Below, piece by piece: positions 1 through 7,622 of a stretch of 64,000 nt of DNA (its first letter is position 1; every line of letters begins with the position of its first letter). The notes under the pieces were generated by a model. The model did not search any database, was not told the origin of the DNA, and worked only from the letters and a program-made list of their open reading frames with translations. Source of the stretch: Erysipelotrichales bacterium (GTDB taxonomy: Bacteria; Bacillota_I; Bacilli_A; Erysipelotrichales; Erysipelotrichaceae). The stretch covers positions 310,001 to 374,000 of the forward strand of contig CAJTFG010000001.1 in NCBI GenBank assembly GCA_910575705.1. Direction: 5' to 3'. A program made the translations under genes and the position numbers.

Positions 1-429
1 TCTATGTTCTACTTCCACACCTAACTCGTGGATCCTGCGGATCGCTTTTTCCTCTTCTTCGCTTACCGATAACGCCTTGGTAATCTGTCTTCTGCCTTCT
101 TTAAACCGCATACCGCCGAGATTCAAAGAAGTAATCGGAATTTTCTTTTCGATCAAAGCCAGTGGCGCAAATACATTTTCAAACACCAGCATCGTACGAT
201 ATTTATCTAAAATTCCTTTATTATACTTTTCTACAAACTTATCCACAGAAAGTGCATAAATTTTAATCTCTGCCGGAGCAGATACCTTCAGGATAGAGAT
301 CTGTGTCGGATTATTGGCGATCGCATCATCTACCACAACGACAACTTCAATATTCATTCCACGGATCCAGCTGGTCGCTACCTGACCGTGAATCAGCCGG
401 TCATCTACTCTGCTTATGATTATTCCCAT
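1..429 (-). CDS. PTS mannose/fructose/sorbose-family IIB subunit (partial)
   Basis: Partial gene; 143 codons are visible from the ATG at 429 and the 3' end lies outside the window. The N-terminus reads RVDDRLIHGQV, the hallmark of mannose-family IIB proteins, in which the His of IHGQ carries the phosphoryl group passed from IIA to the sugar entering through IIC/IID. Its start overlaps the nanE stop (420-422), so it is probably translationally coupled to nanE. The context suggests the transporter takes up an amino sugar such as N-acetylmannosamine; that specificity is inferred from nanE, not from the IIB sequence. The remaining subunits would be expected to the left. Confidence 0.9.
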   Translation of the reverse strand, partial: MGIIISRVDDRLIHGQVATSWIRGMNIEVVVVVDDAIANNPTQISILKVSAPAEIKIYALSVDKFVEKYNKGILDKYRTMLVFENVFAPLALIEKKIPITSLNLGGMRFKEGRRQITKALSVSEEEEKAIRRIHELGVEVEHR

Positions 430-1124
430 ATGTGTTTCTCCTTTAAATAGTCTACATACCGTTTGGTTATCAGTTTTGGATTGGTAATCGCAGTCCCTAC
501 AACAATCGCATCCGCACCGCATTCATAGCATTTTTGTGCATCTTCCCTGCTCCAGATCCTACCTTCACAAATCACAAACGCAGATAGTTTGTCTTTACAT
601 TCTCTAATTAAATCAAAATCAGGTCCCTTACATTTATCCTCCGTATACGCGGTATATCCGCTCATCGTCGTAGAAACGATATCCGCACCGGCTTCCGCGG
701 CCTTTTTCGCTTCCTCAAAGGTAGAAATATCCGCCATAAGGATCAAGGAGGGGTCAATTTCTTTTGCTTTTTTAATCGTTTCCCATCCATAGTCCCCCAA
801 ATAATTTTTCCGATCGGTCGCATCCAATGCGATGATATCCGCACCGGCTTCTTTTAAAGCAAAGATAGAATCCACATCTGGTGTTATATAAACATCGCTG
901 CCCTCACTTTCTCTTTTCCAGATGCCGATAATGCAACGATCGGGGAAATGCTTACGAACAAGCGCTACATGTTCAGGAGAGTTCAATCGGAAACCGACGC
1001 AGCCTCCCAAATCGGCAGCATTCGCCATCAGCAGCATGTCCTCAGCCGTATGAAACGTCTTCTCATCATATCCCTGACAAGATACGATCAATCGGTGACG
1101 AATCAAATCAAGTACATTTTGCAT
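420..1124 (-). CDS. nanE: N-acetylmannosamine-6-phosphate 2-epimerase
   Basis: Cytoplasmic TIM-barrel enzyme that converts ManNAc-6-P to GlcNAc-6-P, the step joining sialic-acid/ManNAc use to nagA/nagB. About 234 aa, the usual length. Family motifs seen: LIVSCQ near the N-terminus, GADIIALDAT, LMADIST, and the C-terminal phosphate-binding GADAIVVGTAIT. The start is placed at 1124 because AAAGGAGG lies 7 bases upstream; the frame stays open 11 codons further but without a better site. It heads an operon with the overlapping PTS gene and is divergent from a GntR regulator that probably controls it. Confidence 0.93.
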   Translation of the reverse strand: MQNVLDLIRHRLIVSCQGYDEKTFHTAEDMLLMANAADLGGCVGFRLNSPEHVALVRKHFPDRCIIGIWKRESEGSDVYITPDVDSIFALKEAGADIIALDATDRKNYLGDYGWETIKKAKEIDPSLILMADISTFEEAKKAAEAGADIVSTTMSGYTAYTEDKCKGPDFDLIRECKDKLSAFVICEGRIWSREDAQKCYECGADAIVVGTAITNPKLITKRYVDYLKEKHIWE

Positions 1125-1165
1125 ATATATGCCTCCTTTAAGGTACCTCATATGCATATCTTAAC

Positions 1166-1217
1166 ACATGTATATATAAGTTGTCTATATAAATATGAAA
1201 AACTTGTATATATAGGT
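1166..1217. promoter_or_regulatory. Putative GntR operator pair between nanE and gntR
   Basis: Two near-palindromic 16-mers, ACATGTATATATAAGT (1166-1181) and ACTTGTATATATAGGT (1202-1217), lie 36 bp apart in the divergent nanE/gntR intergenic region. HutC-type GntR proteins often bind paired sites of this size. Assignment is by position and symmetry only; the region is very AT-rich. Confidence 0.5.
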
Positions 1218-1262
1218 CGAATTATGTATACTTATAGTAATTATATAGAGAGGAACATCGCC

Positions 1263-1988
1263 ATGAGAAAGCAGACAAGCAATAAAAATGAGAGCGTGCG
1301 CAACTATATTACCAGCAGGATCGAACAGCACATCTACAATGAAGGACAGGTCATCGAATCGGAAAGCAGGCTTTGCGAAATTCTGAATGTTTCGAGAATG
1401 ACCGTCCGAAAAGCGCTTGATGAGCTTGTAAGCGAAGGGGTCGTATACAAGGAAAAAGGAAGAGGCACCTTCGTTTCTAAAAAACCGAAATATGCGGAAT
1501 TCCGCTTCGGCGCCGGCGGTTTTACTCAGGAAGCTAAAAAAAGAGGAATGACACCGTTTACAAAGGATGCTACTTTAGATCTCATAGAAGCAGATGAACA
1601 AATTGCTAAAAGCATGAATATCCCTCTGCACGAAAAAGTATGGAAAGTCACTCGCATCCGCTGTACGGATGATACGCCGATCATCTATGTGGAAGAATAC
1701 TATCTATATTCACAGTGCCCGGATCTGACCATCGACATCGTTTCTCAATCTATCTATGAGCATCTGGAAAAAAAGGGCATCTCTTTTTCTTTTCTTGATC
1801 AAAAGCTGGAAGCAGTCAGCTGTACGTCGGATATCGCAAAAAAACTCGGCATAAAAAAAGGACATCCTCTAATAAAAATGTCTCTTATCATCTATATGAA
1901 AAACGGTACGGTATTCAACTGCGGAACGGAATATTACCGCACCGATAAATACACGCTCATTCAATCCGTCTACAGCGGCGATGTATAA
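1263..1988 (+). CDS. GntR/HutC-family transcriptional regulator
   Basis: About 241 aa. The N-terminal winged helix (residues about 10-70) contains SESRLCEILNVSRMTVRKALDELVSEGVV, shown here only to mark the recognition helix region around SRMTVRKALDEL. A C-terminal UTRA effector domain follows from about residue 90 (FTQEAKKRGM, VWKVTRIR, YYLYSQCP). The start at 1263 follows GAGAGGAACATCGCC; an upstream extension of the frame runs through the divergent promoter region and is rejected. UTRA domains sense small sugar phosphates; ManNAc-6-P or GlcNAc-6-P are plausible ligands given the divergent nanE-PTS operon. Confidence 0.9.
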   Translation: MRKQTSNKNESVRNYITSRIEQHIYNEGQVIESESRLCEILNVSRMTVRKALDELVSEGVVYKEKGRGTFVSKKPKYAEFRFGAGGFTQEAKKRGMTPFTKDATLDLIEADEQIAKSMNIPLHEKVWKVTRIRCTDDTPIIYVEEYYLYSQCPDLTIDIVSQSIYEHLEKKGISFSFLDQKLEAVSCTSDIAKKLGIKKGHPLIKMSLIIYMKNGTVFNCGTEYYRTDKYTLIQSVYSGDV

Positions 1989-2054
1989 ATCCAAAGCAGA
2001 ACGTAAGCAAAGGTAGAGTGAAAGAAAATGAGGATAGGGGTTCCGTTATAAGGG

Positions 2055-2380
2055 GGCACGATTTCTGTCTATAGTAGCATTATTCCCCTTCAATCCTTGT
2101 GTTATGGTGGTCCGCACTCTTGTACAGGAAGTGTAGTGTCGGCTACAGAGTGGAAGATCACACACAATGTGCGTTTTGAAGAAATATGGATGTCTACACC
2201 AATTGCATCATCAAACGTGCACAATCGAAGCGGAGCATGGAATATGGGGAGTTCCGGTTATGTCCTTTCTTATCCTGCTAACAGTGGAAACCGATCAGAT
2301 TTAACACGGCTTCAGCGTCCGGCTTTGTATCATATCCATACATTGCAATAAGCATTACAATGCTGCATAACTTACAAAGG
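2055..2380 (+). repeat. Variable cassette C1 (TIS...QRPAL domain plus 3' stem-loop)
   Basis: Cassette with the constant 5' mark GCACGATTTCTG (2056-2067). It has an open frame GTISV...QRPALYHIHTLQ to the stop at 2351 and a 3' element ending TACAAAGG (2373-2380). The frame has no start: the leader reads ATGAGGATAGGGGTTCCG and then TTATAA, placing a TAA three codons before GTIS. The 3' element forms an outer stem CTTTGTA/TACAAAG and an inner stem CATTGCAAT/ATTACAATG, both differing from the commoner CTCTGTA and AACTATGAT versions by paired changes. The protein domain (about 98 codons) is unrecognised; W and S/T-rich stretches suggest a lectin- or tail-tip-like domain, which is only a guess. Confidence 0.75.
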
Positions 2381-2411
2381 AAAAGGAAAAATATCATCCC
2401 TCTTTTGCTTC

Positions 2412-2709
2412 TGCACGATTTCTGTATATCATAAGATTAAGGTAATTCCCGGCAGAGATTATTTAGGATCTAAGGAGCCATCCCTTCAATGGAAGCGTGT
2501 ATCGGATTCTAATTATGAATGCTTTTGGAATTCCAGCTATCGAGCTGTGTACACCTCAGATCGCTCCGGTAATGTAATCGGATTCTCAGGCCAATCGGAT
2601 GGTACTCCCAGCAATGGAGTTAATTCCAATACAGCTATCTATCAGCGTCCGGCTCTGTATAGATTAGATAACTATGGTAAGGATCATAGTTCTATATAAG
2701 ATACAGAGG
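2412..2709 (+). repeat. Variable cassette C2
   Basis: Second cassette, 31 bp after C1 and with almost no leader of its own. The frame opens at TGC ACG ATT TCT (CTISVYHKI...) and stays open to the TAA at 2697-2699, ending AIYQRPALYRLDNYGKDHSSI. The stop codon lies inside the 3' stem-loop. The outer stem is CTCTGTAT/ATACAGAG (8 bp, perfect); the inner stem is AACTATGGT/ATCATAGTT. There is no start codon in the domain frame. The body shares little sequence with C1 beyond the ends and scattered W, S and G positions. Confidence 0.75.
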
Positions 2710-2772
2710 GAAAGGTAGAAAGAAGATAATGAGGAGCGGGGTTCCGTTGTAAGGTGGGATTCATTTAAAGCG

Positions 2773-3124
2773 GTGAGATTAGGGTGCTCGCTTCTATGGC
2801 GCACGATTTCTGCCTCTTTTTCTATTCTCTCTACAGTTTCTACCGCCTGTGTAAACTGCTCACCGGATCTTCCGGAGCCTGTTATGAACGGCTCTATGGT
2901 AAGTTCTCTCTACTGGAAGCGAACTGTCGGACATCAGTATGCGGATATTTGGCTGTCATCCATCTCCTCTCTTAGGGAATCTTTCATCGTGGGAAATACC
3001 GGTTACATCGTGAGCAAGCCGGCAAATCTTCTTCCCGAAGAACTCGTACATCGCTCCCAGCGTCCGGCTCTGTACATATTTAATAACCATGATAGGCATT
3101 ATGGTTTTATATAATATACAGAGG
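2773..3124 (+). repeat. Variable cassette C3 (possibly translatable)
   Basis: Cassette with GCACGATTTC at 2801, open from a GTG at 2773 (MRLGCSLLWRTISASF...) through SQRPALYIFNNHDRHYGFI to the stop at 3112-3114. It is one of three copies in which the leader is in frame with the domain. Upstream, at about 2729-2757, is a second copy of the leader (ATGAGGAGCGGGGTTCCG) that ends exactly where GCACG would normally follow, as if a cassette body had been lost. The outer stem is CTCTGTA/TACAGAG; the inner stem is AACCATGAT/ATTATGGTT, with a paired T-to-C/A-to-G change relative to other copies. Confidence 0.75.
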
Positions 3125-3154
3125 AATTTTTAACGGCATTACTAGCTTTTGAGC

Positions 3155-3200
3155 AAAAAATACATCCTCGCGATTTTTTCAAATCACAGGATGTATTTCA
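3155..3200 (-). terminator. Terminator overlapping the pyrC 3' end
   Basis: Inverted repeat AAATACATCCT (3158-3168) and AGGATGTATTT (3188-3198). On the minus strand it is followed by a T-rich tract. It overlaps the last codons of pyrC and separates pyrC from the convergent cassettes C1-C3. Confidence 0.6.
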
Positions 3201-4465
3201 TGATCCAGATATACGATAGCTCCATTGCATATCGTATATTTTATTTTTCCGTATAACGTTTCTTTGACAAAAGGCGAGTTACAGGACTTTGACGCAAATG
3301 ATCCTACGGTCCACTGCTCTTGTTCATCAAAAATAACCAGATCCGCCATACAGCCTATTTTGATCTGCGGAACTTTTAGCTGTAATCTTCGCGCTGGCTG
3401 ACAGCTCATCTTATCGATCAGTTGCGATATGCTCAGATACCCTGTCTTTACCAAATGCGTGATCCCCAAAGACAGCGATGTTTCCAAACCGATAATACCG
3501 CTCGGCGCTTTTACGAATTCCCGCTCTTTCTCCTCTTTGGCATGCGGTGCATGATCCGTCGCAATGATCGTGATCACATTCTCCTGTAACCCTTTTATGA
3601 TCGCCAGTCGATCTTCTTCCTCACGCAAAGGCGGATTCATCTTCGCCAGCGTTCCGTGTTTCAGCACTGCTGTTTCATTCAAACTGAAATGATGCGGAGA
3701 AGCTTCAGCGCTTACATCGATCCCCTCTTTTTGTGCTTGGGCGATCATCATAACCGCTTCTTTACTCGAGATATGCTGAACATGAATCGCCGCCTTGGTT
3801 TCTTTTGCCAAAGCGATATCTCTTCGTACCATGGACAGCTCTGCTTCCCGATCAGCACCATACAGCCCCATCTGACGAGAAATTCTTCCATGGTGAATAC
3901 CGGCTTGCTTTATATAAGCCGGATCCTCCTCATGAAAGCTCAGCACCATATCGAGGTCTCTCGCCTGCCGCATCGCTTCTCTTACAAATGCTTCCTCCTG
4001 CAGCGGAAGTCCGTCATCGCTGAAGCAAACGGCACCGGCTTTCTTCATCGCAGCCATATCGACCAGCTTCTTCCCTCGAAATCCTTCCGAGACCGCAGAA
4101 GCAAAGTATACATGGATCGGAAGATCTTCTATGCGCTTCCTCATCAGCCCCAACAAAGCGGGATCATCCATGATCGGATTTGTATTCGCCATACAGACAA
4201 CATGGGTAAAACCGCCTCTTGCGGCAGCCCGAGCACCGCTGACAAGATCTTCTTTATATGTAAATCCGGGATCACGAAAATGCACGTGGATATCAACGAA
4301 ACCAGGCGCAACGATCATACCTCGTGCATCGATCACACGATCATATGCCGATGACGTCTCATATATGCCCATCGCTTCAATACGCCCTTTATCAATAACC
4401 AGATCCATCGTTTCATCCAATGCGCTTGACGGATCGATCACTCTGCCGTTTCGAATGAGAATCAT
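3179..4465 (-). CDS. pyrC: Dihydroorotase
   Basis: Zinc amidohydrolase of de novo pyrimidine synthesis (carbamoyl-aspartate to dihydroorotate), 428 aa, the length of the Bacillus-type class I enzyme. Visible metal-site motifs: VDIHVHFRDPG (HxH pair), VQHISSKEA, EASPHH, and ATDHAPH near residue 300 with the catalytic Asp. Start at 4465 follows GGGAGGAAGG. It lies 24 bp after a helicase gene on the same strand and may be cotranscribed with it. No other pyr gene is nearby. Confidence 0.95.
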   Translation of the reverse strand: MILIRNGRVIDPSSALDETMDLVIDKGRIEAMGIYETSSAYDRVIDARGMIVAPGFVDIHVHFRDPGFTYKEDLVSGARAAARGGFTHVVCMANTNPIMDDPALLGLMRKRIEDLPIHVYFASAVSEGFRGKKLVDMAAMKKAGAVCFSDDGLPLQEEAFVREAMRQARDLDMVLSFHEEDPAYIKQAGIHHGRISRQMGLYGADREAELSMVRRDIALAKETKAAIHVQHISSKEAVMMIAQAQKEGIDVSAEASPHHFSLNETAVLKHGTLAKMNPPLREEEDRLAIIKGLQENVITIIATDHAPHAKEEKEREFVKAPSGIIGLETSLSLGITHLVKTGYLSISQLIDKMSCQPARRLQLKVPQIKIGCMADLVIFDEQEQWTVGSFASKSCNSPFVKETLYGKIKYTICNGAIVYLDHEIHPVI

Positions 4466-4489
4466 ACCCTTCCTCCCTTTCTATACTCG

Positions 4490-5923
4490 TTATTCCTTCG
4501 CGATTTCCACACGAAGTTTTTTTCCTTTGATCGTCTTCTGCCGCAAACCATCCATAACAAAACAGCCTTTCCCATTGAGGATCTGAACATAGGAAACATG
4601 ATCCTTGATCTGTATGATACCGATGTCACCGGCCTTTACCCCTTCTATCTCGCAAATAGCGCCGACAAAATCACCGACACGCAGCTTTTTCTTTTTTCCA
4701 CCGTTGATATACAGCTTAGTGATCTCCTGTTTGATCTCATGATCTTTTAACCGCTTTATTTGCGGACGCCGCCGCAGTTCTCGTACACTTGAATCATCGA
4801 TCACCAAATGATCGATATCGAGCCGCTCTTTTATCCGGACGGGATTTCCTATATAGCGTTCCGTTTCTTTAACGCGCAGTTCGTCCGAATGCGTTATCAA
4901 AGAGATCGCCTTTCCCGTCCTGTCTTTTCTTGCCGTTCTTCCGATACGATGAACATAGCTTTCCTTCTCTAAAGGAAAATCAACGTTGATAACATGGGAA
5001 ACAGCATCGATATCGATCCCTCTTGCCGCTACATCCGTCGCCACAAGAAAACGCCGTCTGCCTTCCTTAAAGGCACGTATCTGATCGATCCTTTCCTGTT
5101 GCAGCATACCGCCGTGAAGCTTTCCAATACATAAACCATGCTTTTGCAAAACATCGAACGCTTCCTCTACACGCTCTTGGGTACGGAAAAACAAAATAGC
5201 GGAAGAAGGCTGTTCCGTTAAAAGCAATTTCCATAAAAAATCCGGTTTCTCACATTCTTTGATCCGATAAGCATAATGTTCTATCTGTTCATTGATCAAG
5301 CGACTTGGCTGCATATCTATATATATAGGATCTCGTAAATATGTATCCGCTAACTGCTGTATTTCCTCTGGAAGCGTCGCTGAAAACATACACAGTGCGG
5401 CATATTCCGGTACGTAGGATAGAATCTTTTGTACCTTATCCAGAAATCCCATACTCAGCATCTCATCTGCTTCATCCAAGATAACATATTCCACTTTAGA
5501 AATATCAAGAGTACCTCTTTGCAGATGATCCAACACTCTTCCCGGCGTACCGGCGATCACATGTGTCTTTTGTTTCAAATCCATGATCTGCGTTTTCATC
5601 GGCTGCTTTCCGAATACAGCATACGTCTTTACGCGCTTATAAACGCCTATGGCATTGCATTCATCACGTACTTGAAGAGCGAGTTCTCTTGTCGGTACGA
5701 GGATCAGGCATTGCGGGCGGTTTTCTTCCCATGTGACAGATTGCAGCACAGGGAGAGCATATGCCGCAGTCTTACCGCTTCCTGTCTGTGATTTTACCAA
5801 AACATCCTCTTTTTTCAGCAAAGGAAAAAACACTTGCTCCTGTACCGGAAGAACATCTATATAATTCAATTTTTTTAACGCCATCTGGAGATTTCCATCG
5901 ATCGGCAGTTCCGTAAATTTCAT
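4490..5923 (-). CDS. dbpA: DEAD-box ATP-dependent RNA helicase, DbpA/YxiN type
   Basis: About 477 aa. Order of motifs: Q motif (LPVQEQ), Walker A SQTGSGKT, PTRELA, GTPGR, DEAD in ILDEADEMLSMGF, SAT, then the RecA2 domain with ARGIDID and HRIGRTAR. The last ~75 residues (RVGDFVGAICEIEGV...IKGKKLRVEIAKE) match the DbpA RNA-binding domain, which targets hairpin 92 of 23S rRNA, so a role in 50S assembly is likely. The second of two adjacent ATGs (5923) is chosen because AAGGTGAG has suitable spacing; a longer upstream frame is hydrophobic and unlike the family. Confidence 0.92.
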   Translation of the reverse strand: MKFTELPIDGNLQMALKKLNYIDVLPVQEQVFFPLLKKEDVLVKSQTGSGKTAAYALPVLQSVTWEENRPQCLILVPTRELALQVRDECNAIGVYKRVKTYAVFGKQPMKTQIMDLKQKTHVIAGTPGRVLDHLQRGTLDISKVEYVILDEADEMLSMGFLDKVQKILSYVPEYAALCMFSATLPEEIQQLADTYLRDPIYIDMQPSRLINEQIEHYAYRIKECEKPDFLWKLLLTEQPSSAILFFRTQERVEEAFDVLQKHGLCIGKLHGGMLQQERIDQIRAFKEGRRRFLVATDVAARGIDIDAVSHVINVDFPLEKESYVHRIGRTARKDRTGKAISLITHSDELRVKETERYIGNPVRIKERLDIDHLVIDDSSVRELRRRPQIKRLKDHEIKQEITKLYINGGKKKKLRVGDFVGAICEIEGVKAGDIGIIQIKDHVSYVQILNGKGCFVMDGLRQKTIKGKKLRVEIAKE

Positions 5924-6015
5924 CATCTCACCTTTACTTCTATTATAGCCTAATATATCCAAAACATCTAATATCATCTTACAAGAATGTAAGCAAATTG
6001 TAATCATGATCAAAG

Positions 6016-6036
6016 GCAGTATATAAAGAATACTGC
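6016..6036. promoter_or_regulatory. Inverted repeat upstream of a small ORF
   Basis: GCAGTAT (6016-6022) and ATACTGC (6030-6036) form a perfect 7-bp inverted repeat with a 7-bp spacer, 36 bp before the small ORF at 6072. It could be an operator or a leader hairpin. Confidence 0.35.
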
Positions 6037-6071
6037 TATACTTTATACAACGATAAGAAAGGAACATCATT

Positions 6072-6170
6072 ATGAAAAAAGTTTTAATCATTACCGGCGC
6101 AATTCTCTGTACATTTCTTTTAGGATATAAAGCAAACGAACATTACCGATCTGATGACAAGGATCTATAA
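6072..6170 (+). CDS. Small membrane peptide, 32 aa
   Basis: MKKVLIITGAILCTFLLGYK... then a polar tail NEHYRSDDKDL and TAA. One hydrophobic segment (residues 4-18) after two lysines, either a transmembrane helix or an uncleaved signal. The site GATAAGAAAGGAACATCATT precedes the ATG with a good AAAGGA. It is divergent from the helicase and followed by a shared terminator. Too short for family assignment; coding is supported by the ribosome site, clean frame and typical charge pattern. Confidence 0.5.
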   Translation: MKKVLIITGAILCTFLLGYKANEHYRSDDKDL

Positions 6171-6186
6171 TAGAGAACTCATACGA

Positions 6187-6240
6187 TATGAAAAAAGTGT
6201 CTGCTTACCTTCATCATAAGCAGGCACTTCATCTTTTTTA
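6187..6240. terminator. Bidirectional terminator between small ORF and fba
   Basis: Stem AAGTGTCTGCTTA / TAAGCAGGCACTT with a loop of about 10 bases, A-rich on the left and TCTTTTTT on the right, so it can work for both strands. Confidence 0.8.
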
Positions 6241-6243
6241 TGA

Positions 6244-7110
6244 TTATGCTTTTCCGTAAGAACCGAATTCCTTCATCATCGCAATTACTTTTTCTTTCAT
6301 TGCATCTGCACCCGGTTTCAACAGCTTACGAGGATCATATCCTTTGCCTTCCAGATCTTTTCCGGCTTCGATATATTTACGCGTTGCATCCGCAAATACC
6401 AGCTGCAATTCTGTGTTTACATTGATCTTAGATACGCCCAAGCTGATCGCTTTCGCAATCTGATCGGAAGGAATTCCAGATCCGCCATGCAATACCAACG
6501 GTTTTCCGTTCGTTACCTTCTGAATTTCCGCAAGAACATCAAAGTTCAACCCAGCCCAGTTTTCCGGATATTTTCCGTGAATATTACCGATACCAGCCGC
6601 AAGGAAATCCACACCTAAGTTTGCGATCTCTTCACATTCTTTCGGATCTGCGACTTCACCCATAGAAGTAACACCATCTTCTTCTCCGCCAATACCGCCG
6701 ACTTCACATTCAATGGAAATTCCTTTTGAATGCGCCAGCTCGATCATCTCTTTGGATTTTGCTTTGTTCTCTTCAAAATCATAATGAGAACCATCAAACA
6801 TTACAGAAGTAAAGCCGGCTTCAATGCAGGCTTTTGCGCCTTCATAAGAACCGTGATCCAAATGCAGCGCTACCGGAACGGTAATCCCCAGAAAATCATG
6901 AACTTCCTTTACCATAGCTACTACCGTTTTGAATCCGCACATGTATTTTCCCGCACCTTCAGAAACACCTAGCATAACCGGTGAATTCGCTTCCTGAGCA
7001 GCCATCAGAATTGACTTTGTCCATTCTAGGTTATTGATGTTGAACGCACCAACAGCATAATGACCTTCATGAGCTTTTTCAAGCATCTCTTTTGCTGATA
7101 CTAATGCCAT
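6244..7110 (-). CDS. fba: Class II fructose-1,6-bisphosphate aldolase
   Basis: 288 aa zinc aldolase of glycolysis/gluconeogenesis. Visible: N-terminal AVGAFNINNLEW, the LHLDHGSYE segment with catalytic Asp and zinc His, ECEVGGIGGEEDG, HGKYPEN, LVLHGGSGIP with a zinc His, and KINVNTELQ for phosphate binding. Start at 7110 follows AAGGAGG. Monocistronic, with terminators on both sides. The enzyme would receive fructose phosphates from the PTS, ManA and NagB pathways encoded elsewhere in the window. Confidence 0.96.
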   Translation of the reverse strand: MALVSAKEMLEKAHEGHYAVGAFNINNLEWTKSILMAAQEANSPVMLGVSEGAGKYMCGFKTVVAMVKEVHDFLGITVPVALHLDHGSYEGAKACIEAGFTSVMFDGSHYDFEENKAKSKEMIELAHSKGISIECEVGGIGGEEDGVTSMGEVADPKECEEIANLGVDFLAAGIGNIHGKYPENWAGLNFDVLAEIQKVTNGKPLVLHGGSGIPSDQIAKAISLGVSKINVNTELQLVFADATRKYIEAGKDLEGKGYDPRKLLKPGADAMKEKVIAMMKEFGSYGKA

Positions 7111-7251
7111 AAGACTAATTCCTCCTTATTGATTTACATCCTTATTTTACTTCAAAAATATAGATTTGAAAAGACATATACGAATCTTTTGCGATAATTA
7201 TTAAGCGCTGTTAAGAACGATGCCTCCCGTATGAAAAGTCGGAAGGACAGC

Positions 7252-7277
7252 ACAAAAAAACAGCATATGCTGTTTAA
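7252..7277 (-). terminator. Terminator after rpoE
   Basis: Perfect palindrome AACAGCATATGCTGTT followed on the minus strand by a run of T. It ends the ywiB-argS-rpoE operon. Confidence 0.8.
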
Positions 7278-7606
7278 TTGAACTCCTCTTCCTTTGTTTT
7301 TTCTTCCGTATCTTCTGTATCGAAGGTTTCTTCTTCATCTTCCGCCTCTTCGATCAAAAGATCACTCGTATCGATGACAACTTCTTTATACGTATGGCGG
7401 GAACGAAGATCCCATTCATTATTTCCGACATGCACAAAGCGATCATCTAATGATACATCCGTATAAAACTGTGCAATGTTATCTTCCTTCTGCTGTTCAT
7501 TTAAATCTGCCACCTGAGAAGTTTCTTCCCATATTTTCAAAAATGTCATGGCTTTTTTCTTTTTTGTCAATACCTCATATGCGATATCGATCATAGGCTT
7601 ATTCAT
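7274..7606 (-). CDS. rpoE: RNA polymerase delta subunit
   Basis: About 110 aa. The N-terminal HARE-HTH domain (MIDIAYEVLTKKKKAMTFLKIWEE...VSLDDRFVHVGNNEWDLR) is followed by a very acidic tail (EEAEDEEETFDTEDTEEKTKEEE), the two-part architecture of the Gram-positive delta subunit that increases polymerase recycling and specificity. The tail is shorter than in Bacillus. Start at 7606 follows GGGAGACG. It lies 16 bp after argS; the ywiB-argS-rpoE order is also known from Bacillus. Confidence 0.93.
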   Translation of the reverse strand: MNKPMIDIAYEVLTKKKKAMTFLKIWEETSQVADLNEQQKEDNIAQFYTDVSLDDRFVHVGNNEWDLRSRHTYKEVVIDTSDLLIEEAEDEEETFDTEDTEEKTKEEEFN

Positions 7607-7622
7607 CACAAGCGTCTCCCTT

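Noticed and set aside
77-259. Plus-strand ORF in the first 260 bp
   Set aside because: Antisense to the clear PTS IIB reading frame.
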